Origin: Ficedula albicollis
Lineage: Eukaryota; Chordata; Aves; Passeriformes; Muscicapidae
DNA length: 64,000 nucleotides
Direction of reading: 5' to 3'
NCBI RefSeq assembly: GCF_000247815.1
Contig: NC_021671.1
Coordinates: forward strand, 26,622,513 to 26,686,512
Shown here piece after piece: positions 58,311 to 64,000 of this stretch. The notes beneath the pieces were generated by a model that searched no databases, was not told where the DNA came from, and worked only from the letters and a program-made list of their open reading frames with translations. Made by a program: the position numbers and the translations under genes. How positions within the stretch are numbered: position 1 is the first letter of the stretch; the number at the start of each line of letters is the position of its first letter.

Positions 58311-58332
58311 TTTTTTTTTTTTTTTTTTTTTT
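58311..58332. repeat. 22-T homopolymer in the 3'UTR
   Basis: Uninterrupted T run preceded by CC and followed by ATTTGGGA. No retroposon attached to it is recognised. Confidence 0.9.
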
Positions 58333-59178
58333 ATTTGGGATAAGCACATTTTTATATTTTGTACTGAAACCATACTGGTTTGAAAGCTGAGTGCCAGCTA
58401 TATGGAAATACCTTAGTGGTAGTGGTTGGATTTTCTATATATTACCAAAATACATAGCTGGTAGAGTAAGTGAAATGCAGCTTAAAAATAAGCAGTACAA
58501 GAGCTGTACAATCATTCAGATATTCATGGATCTGGCCTGTTTGTTTAGAAGAGCATTTGCTAATCCATAAAGATTTCTGGTTTTATACTGGTGTCTTTTG
58601 CTTATTGCTTAAAACGTTTATACGAAGGACCTCACTGCTCTTTCCCCACCCCAGTCTGGCAATTGTCATGAAAACCTGGCAGTCCATGCTCATTACATGC
58701 AGTGTTTTGGTACTCTCATGTTACCTGTGGTCATACTGTCACTTTACTGTATGCAGTAGTGTGGCAGAAAGCAGGGTTTAGATGTTTACTTGCCTGTTAA
58801 AATACACAACTGTCAACTCTCAATTGACCATTCTTCTCGAAAACACAAGATGAAAATGATTCCCCTGATGGAGGCTCCAGTGTTCAGCATCTGAAACTCT
58901 AGGTACAACTGTGATCAGATTGGCTTGTTCTGAATAATAGAATGCTTGGCTTTTGGGTTGTACTGTTTGGAGCATGTCTGTGACAGATTTTATTGTGTCT
59001 TGTAACTTCTCTCATAAGCAGGTTTGTTTTCTGCAGCAGCTCTTCACTTACAGTCATGTTGGCTTTTTCAGAGAACTGTGACATGCTGTGCACAGCTGAA
59101 GGTCTCAAACCTGCACCTGGGGCACTGCTGGGGTGAACTGTGTGTGTTCTGTCTTGTTGCTAAAGTAATTGGCATCAA

Positions 59179-59184
59179 AATAAA
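59179..59184 (+). terminator. ARHGEF7: Possible proximal poly(A) signal
   Basis: AATAAA within CATCAAAATAAAAGAGG. There is no strong GU-rich element right after it, so it is weaker than the distal signal. Confidence 0.35.
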
Positions 59185-59942
59185 AGAGGCATGTTTTCGA
59201 AATCTTTGTGAGCATTAGGGAAAAGTGTGGAGAAAGTGATGAAATGGCAGAAACAGATCTCAGTTTTGCAGGGGTTCCCAAGTGCAACACCCTTATCACT
59301 TTTCACATGAGCATGTTATCCAGTGTTCAGTGTTCACTATGAACAAGTTCAGAGTAATCATGCTGAAATTTAACTGCAGCCTGGGAACTTGATCACACTG
59401 TTTAAAAGGTAATCAATACCTTTCTGCAGGTTACATGAACAGAAAGTTGCAATTGCTAGATGTGCATGATTCCAGAAGGTGGTTAATGTGGAGAAGATGT
59501 TTCAAGGCAGTTCATGTCTTCAATTTACATTCAGTGTTGTTTGATCCCCTGCTTTATCCCCTCTCACTGTTGGCGTTCTATAATGTGACTAACAAAAGCA
59601 GTAGTGCTTACCAAGGAGGGTTTTCAGGGGTACATCTTACTGCTGGTCATATATTATTAATGTAATGACCAGGAACTTGTGTATGTTGAACCTTATGCAA
59701 ATGGAGGAGTCTTGCTTAGAGAAACGAGATAAGTATATGTGCTCCATATCATTTCACAGCACATTTGTAACCCACTTCACTCCCTTCTTCTTTTCAGTCA
59801 GCTCTTTTGTTTGTTTTTTTAACATATACGGAAAGTATGGATTGTTTATTGCCCTGTTTCTTATGCTGTGGTGTTCTAGTTGAATAATGTTTTCTGCACT
59901 GGATAAATGATAATTCCTTTATGTCTGTTTCATGTTATATAG

Positions 59943-59950
59943 TGTAAATA
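59943..59950 (+). promoter_or_regulatory. ARHGEF7: Pumilio response element
   Basis: TGTAAATA, an exact match to the PUF consensus TGTANATA, in the 3'UTR sense strand. Confidence 0.55.
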
Positions 59951-60544
59951 CAAGTTTGTAATACCGTTGTTGCATTTGAACTTTCCTTATCACACAGAAA
60001 GTTTTGTTATCCAGATCCGAAGATTTTGACTTTCTATGCGCCAAAGCTTTGACAGTTTACCACCATTAATTATTGTAGCATTTAAGTCATTAAATACTAT
60101 CATAATTAGTATCTCTCATATTGTGTATTCTCATATTAACATTACAGCACATTTAAAACCATTCTACGTCTTCAATGTTACAGGCTGTAAACTATTGTGA
60201 ACTGATCAGGAGTATTAATACAAAATGCTTGGAACAAACAAAAAAAAAAGGCAAATGTGGAAATGGTGGTACTCAGTCCAAAGGTTCAGTGTTTCTATTT
60301 TTGTGGAACTTTAGTCATGGTAATAACAGTACCTTTTGTTTATGCAATTCTGTAAATTGTATGTGTACAGTAACAAATACACTGGAAGGATGGAGAAGCT
60401 GAATTGGAAGGTAGGTTCAAGCCATTGTCAGGCCCTCTTCTCATGGCTTATGCAGTGTTTCCATATAAATTAGTGCTCACCATAGACTGAAGCCAGCCAG
60501 TATTGATTGGGTGTTTTGCGTAATCTTGCCAAAACACAGTAATG

Positions 60545-60552
60545 TGTATATA
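60545..60552 (+). promoter_or_regulatory. ARHGEF7: Pumilio response element
   Basis: TGTATATA, a second exact TGTANATA match, about 600 nt after the first and 220 nt before the main poly(A) signal. Confidence 0.55.
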
Positions 60553-60765
60553 GTGACGTAAAACATAGAAAGAATAATATATATTGTGCACTTCATTTGT
60601 GAATGGGAGAAGCCATCTTTAGTAGGTGACTGCCTTTGGAAAATGCAAAATGGATGTATATCTGAATGTTTCATTGTACTGTACAGTATGCATATTGTTT
60701 GTGGTTGCATATATCAATTAAGTGTTTTGTTTTATATGAAAAGGACATCTGTTATGTACAGTTGA

Positions 60766-60771
60766 AATAAA
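60766..60771 (+). terminator. ARHGEF7: Main poly(A) signal of the beta2-type transcript
   Basis: AATAAA, with an upstream TGTA (CFIm-type) motif in GTTATGTACAG and a downstream TGTG-containing stretch (AGACTGTGACTTT). All three parts of a canonical site lie within 50 nt. Confidence 0.75.
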
Positions 60772-61121
60772 TTTTGCATTTGCTAGACTGTGACTTTAAT
60801 ATTTAATTATTACACAGGGGAAAAGGACAGCAGAACTTGTAACTTAACATATCCTCTTCTCCCTATGCCTCCTTTCTCTTTCTCCCTTCTTCCCAGAGGA
60901 ATCAAATGCTCATGTGAAAGACCTTTTTTGACATAAGTGTGTAATCTTTGTTTAATGTAGTTGACATCTACAGGAAATTCAATGTAATGTGAAGTATGTA
61001 TTCTTCTATGTCCTCTTTTTTGTAAAAATAATTTCAGAGACGTTGCCATCTATAGATAGTTTTTCTGTTGCCTTCCTCTTCTGTTAATTTTTGTTTTAAT
61101 TTTTGAGTTTCTTGGTTGGGG

Positions 61122-61156
61122 GGTTTGTTTGTTTGTTTTGTTTGTTTGTTTTTTTT
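61122..61156. repeat. TTTG microsatellite
   Basis: Tandem GTTT/TTTG units, slightly imperfect, ending in a T run. Confidence 0.85.
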
Positions 61157-62966
61157 AAATGGTATATTCTCAGTAAAAGCATGGGCTGAATTGTTGGAAC
61201 ATTCTAAAACCTCCTTCTGCAGGTCCTATTGCCAGAGAAATTTTATGAATATGCTAAGGATGTATATAACCTTATGTGTTTTCATTATTTAATATTACAA
61301 CTTTTTTTCTTTTCAAAGCAAGAGTTATCTTTAGTGTTTCTACTTAAAAGATTCTTACATATGAGTGAATTTAAGCAAATCAATGAGCTCAGATACATGC
61401 TAAAATGTTTACATCAGAATAAATTTAATAATCATCCCTCTTTTTTGAAAGGTCATAACCTCTCTTTTGTTATGATTGTAGCAACTCTAGTCCTGCAGCC
61501 ATCTGCTTGGAAGTTTTTGTATTGGTTAGCAAAATACAGGCAGTTTAGTGGAGTAGCTCTTTCCAAATGTTGTCTTAGGAATCTCCCATGTCTTCAGGTG
61601 ATGTATGTGTCTTTTCAAACGATTTATTCTGTTCTTACATGACTAACACTTACATATGAAATTACATTTCGGTCCACTTTAATTGTTTCCATTTTACTCA
61701 TCTAAGCATATTGCTGTAAATTGCCTAAATCAGTCACATCTGAATCATGTGGGGTTTTATTCCTGTTTGTGTATCTCTACTAGTTAGAAAAAAAAGAAAC
61801 CAACTTCATGCCTAAACCTTTTTTATTATTCCCAGTAATTTGCAAGCAATGGTGTATCTTATACAGTGAACTAAAGTTTAGCTGATATTTGAGTTCTGAT
61901 GTGTGTTTTCTTTTACAAAGATAGCAAAGGATACCCTTTTGACTTTGGCAGATCTGTAGCACAGATTTTTCCAGTTCTTAAATCTCAATACATGCAGAGT
62001 CTGGGAGCAGCATTTTTTGAATTCTTTGTATTAGGACCTCGTGAAAAATTTACTAAAAAGGAGAATGTTAATTTGGCAGGTCTCCTCATCTGCTTTAACA
62101 TATTTAATATAACAAATTCAATGAAACACTGAATATCATTTAAAATTATGTTTAAAATTATAAGTAGATTTTTGTCTAATATTTGCTGTACTAGGAAATG
62201 CACATGTCTGTACATGCCAGTGGTTAATGGTAGGTTTAAACAGTGTGTTTAGACACATTTGTGTACACACACTTGTTTTTCAGTGGCAAGTCACACTCCT
62301 TTTGTTGAACCCCAGGTAAATTTAATTTCTGAGAGCTTCTTAGCTCATAAAGTTGGTGAAAAACAGAATTGTGTGTTTACAAGTACTGTTTCAAATTTTT
62401 GACCTTTATCCCTGCCTTGTTCCCCTCCTTACCTCTCCTAATCACAGTAAAGGTGTGAAGAAGTGAAGAAAATAGCAATACATAAAAGCTGTGCAACAGA
62501 GTCTTTGCTCATGGCCTCAGATAGTGCTGTGCACTTCTTGAAATTACCACCATCCCCGCACATCTGACTTCCATAACTCAAATTAGGACACTCATGTGAG
62601 CCTTCTCCCATTCACCAGCTTGAGGAAGCTGTTCTTGGCTGACTGGGGAGAGTTGTCTTTTAACTGATGCCCTGGAATTAGCTGCTTTTAGCAGATGATG
62701 TGACTACTCACCTCCATTTTACTCTTGGCTTAAATGGTTCCTGGACAGACAGGCCTTCAAACATAGGCAGAGATTTAATATCCTGTTGAAGTGGAAAGGT
62801 TTCTGAATTTCATCCCCCTTTTCTGACTTTCCTCCTGCAAAACTTCTGAACTCCCTTTATATTTGTCTGCTAAATGATTCAAAACAAAGGGCCAGACTAT
62901 TTACTAGTACAGCTCTTTCTGAAACCTGGCTTCTGTCAGGAGCCAGGATGGTGCCATATAAAAATA

Positions 62967-63090
62967 GCATGTTGCTCAGAGAAATTGTGGATGCCCCATC
63001 CCTGGGAGTGCTCAATCCAAACAGGATTTTGTTTGGGTGAGGCTTTGGACAACCTGGTCTAGGGGAAGGTGTCTCTGGCTGGGCAGAGGG
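62967..63090 (+). mobile_element. CR1 LINE 3'-region fragment
   Basis: The words GTTGCTCAGAGAAATTGTGG, ATGCCCCATCCCTGGGAGTG, ACAACCTGGTCTAGGGGAAG and GCAGAGGGGGTTGACTCTG follow the avian CR1 3' region in sense orientation. The very end is diverged. The overlapping small ORFs are remnants of it. Confidence 0.85.
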
Positions 63091-63924
63091 GGTTGACTCT
63101 GTGTCAACTATTTTGTAAGGTGTCATGCTCCTTTTGGGGAGAGTGAATAAAAGGCTGAGGTTGTGAGTTAAGACTGCAAGCATACATCAGTGAGAACCTC
63201 TGTGACTTTCAGTCTCTGTTATAGTATATTGCTAGTTTGGTGTTCAGACCATACTCCAGGGCAAGGAGTGACTCTCTACCTGTTTTAGGCAGGTATAAAG
63301 CAAACTTTGGTTATTAAGTCTTTCAACCATGTAAATACCCAAACAGGTTTCAACTTTCCTTATTTCTGGAAATGCTCAGAACTGCTTGCTTGTTTTTGAC
63401 TGATTGATTTAGCTGTAGGGGGTATTGCTAAGGCCTATAGCCCTGGTCTGAATGTCAGGTAGGCTGTGTTGTTACTGGCTTTATTCTGGAGGCTGAATTT
63501 GCTAAGCCTATAATTTAGGGTATGGTTTTGTCAAAAAGCATTGTAATTCTTGATTCTCTGCTTTAGGGCTCAGAGATACTGATATTGAATAGATACCTTT
63601 ATTTTTTTCATAGAATATATTTTATGGAAACTTAGTTGAATCTTGATTGTAGTGGTCAGTTTGCCTTAATTATTCAACGGACTTCTAAACAGTGGGGTCA
63701 TTCTTCCAAGACCCTAGATTTAAGTTCCCTGTTGAGAAGTTATGGCAACTTACTTGGCATTAATATTTGTTTGCTAGTCTTGAAGTAATTGTTTGGGTTT
63801 GTCAAACATAACTTTCTTGTCTCATCTACCTACTTCCCTCAATACCTATCCCCTACAAAAAAAACCCCAAACCAAATGAAGCCCTATTTTGTGTAGCTTG
63901 GGGTATGGGGTGTCCATCCTAAAG

Positions 63925-63942
63925 AAAAAAAAAAAAAAAAAA
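63925..63942. repeat. 18-A run and A-rich stretch
   Basis: A18 followed by CCTAAAACCAACCAAAC-type low-complexity sequence; similar A/C-rich words occur at about 63857-63877 and 8508-8528. Confidence 0.8.
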
Positions 63943-64000
63943 CCTAAAACCAACCAAACAACAAAACAAGAAATGATTACGACAACAAATCTCCACATGA

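Larger units (their letters stand above)
58003..60785 (+). other. ARHGEF7: ARHGEF7 beta2-type 3'UTR
   Basis: About 2.8 kb from the stop codon to a cleavage site inferred 10-25 nt after the AATAAA at 60766. AU-rich, with a T22 run (58311-58332), two Pumilio-type motifs, and a possible proximal AATAAA at 59179-59184 that could give a shorter UTR. The exact end is inferred. Confidence 0.75.
60800..64000 (+). other. Region downstream of the beta2 3'UTR
   Basis: Either intron leading to beta1 exons beyond the window or intergenic DNA. Holds a TTTG microsatellite (61122-61156), an acceptor-like site with an open frame at 61223-61642 (see findings), a CR1 tail (62967-63090) and an A18 run (63925-63942). 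No coiled-coil exon or neighbouring gene recognised. Confidence 0.6.

Noticed and set aside
58820..58905. TCTTCTCGAAAACAC reading SSRK, like the start of a beta1 exon
   Set aside because: No acceptor AG precedes it and the match ends after four residues; it lies in the 3'UTR.
61899..62132. 77-codon ORF preceded by TTTTACAAAG
   Set aside because: Looks exon-like at first (GYPFDFGRSVAQIF) but matches no ARHGEF7 isoform or neighbouring gene I know.

Overview
The window is vertebrate nuclear DNA and almost certainly from a bird. Short exons with GT..AG introns encode a protein nearly identical to mammalian beta-PIX, and the introns carry 5'-truncated CR1 retroposon tails of the avian type. I cannot place it below the level of bird.

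One gene fills most of the window, on the + strand: ARHGEF7 (beta-PIX/COOL-1), a Rac1/Cdc42 guanine-nucleotide exchange factor and PAK/GIT scaffold. Seventeen coding exons between 2964 and 58002 join in a single frame. They cover the end of the CH domain (2964-3048), a Ser-rich linker (5437-5567), the SH3 domain (7933-8134), the DH domain (16930-42145), the PH domain (43967-49687), a Pro-rich region (50313-50537), a basic PAK-site exon (51557-51650), the GIT-binding core (54493-54582) and the beta2-type C-terminus (57788-58002). With the Met at 7936 as residue 1, the product is 625 aa. Landmark residues known from mammals fall at their published numbers: W43 in the SH3, L238/L239 in the DH, Y442, and S525/T526. 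The exons for the start of the CH domain lie before the window. The beta1 coiled-coil/PDZ-ligand exons were not found and probably lie after it. The 3'UTR runs from 58003 to a good poly(A) signal at 60766. No second gene was recognised.

Most of the rest is AT-rich intron with low-complexity T or A runs, three recognisable CR1 fragments and a few microsatellites.

Three things stand out. (1) There are two uninterrupted poly-C tracts of 749 and 826 bases. The second is fused to the 3' splice site of a PH exon and pushes any possible branch point about 860 nt away, so its length is probably wrong or the splicing is very unusual. (2) An unannotated candidate alternative first exon (35406-35491), in a CpG-richer patch, is in the right phase to splice into the middle of the DH domain and would make an SH3-less, GEF-dead beta-PIX. 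(3) The last exon carries an internal GTAAGA donor that explains both the beta2 tail and the 59-aa insert isoforms.
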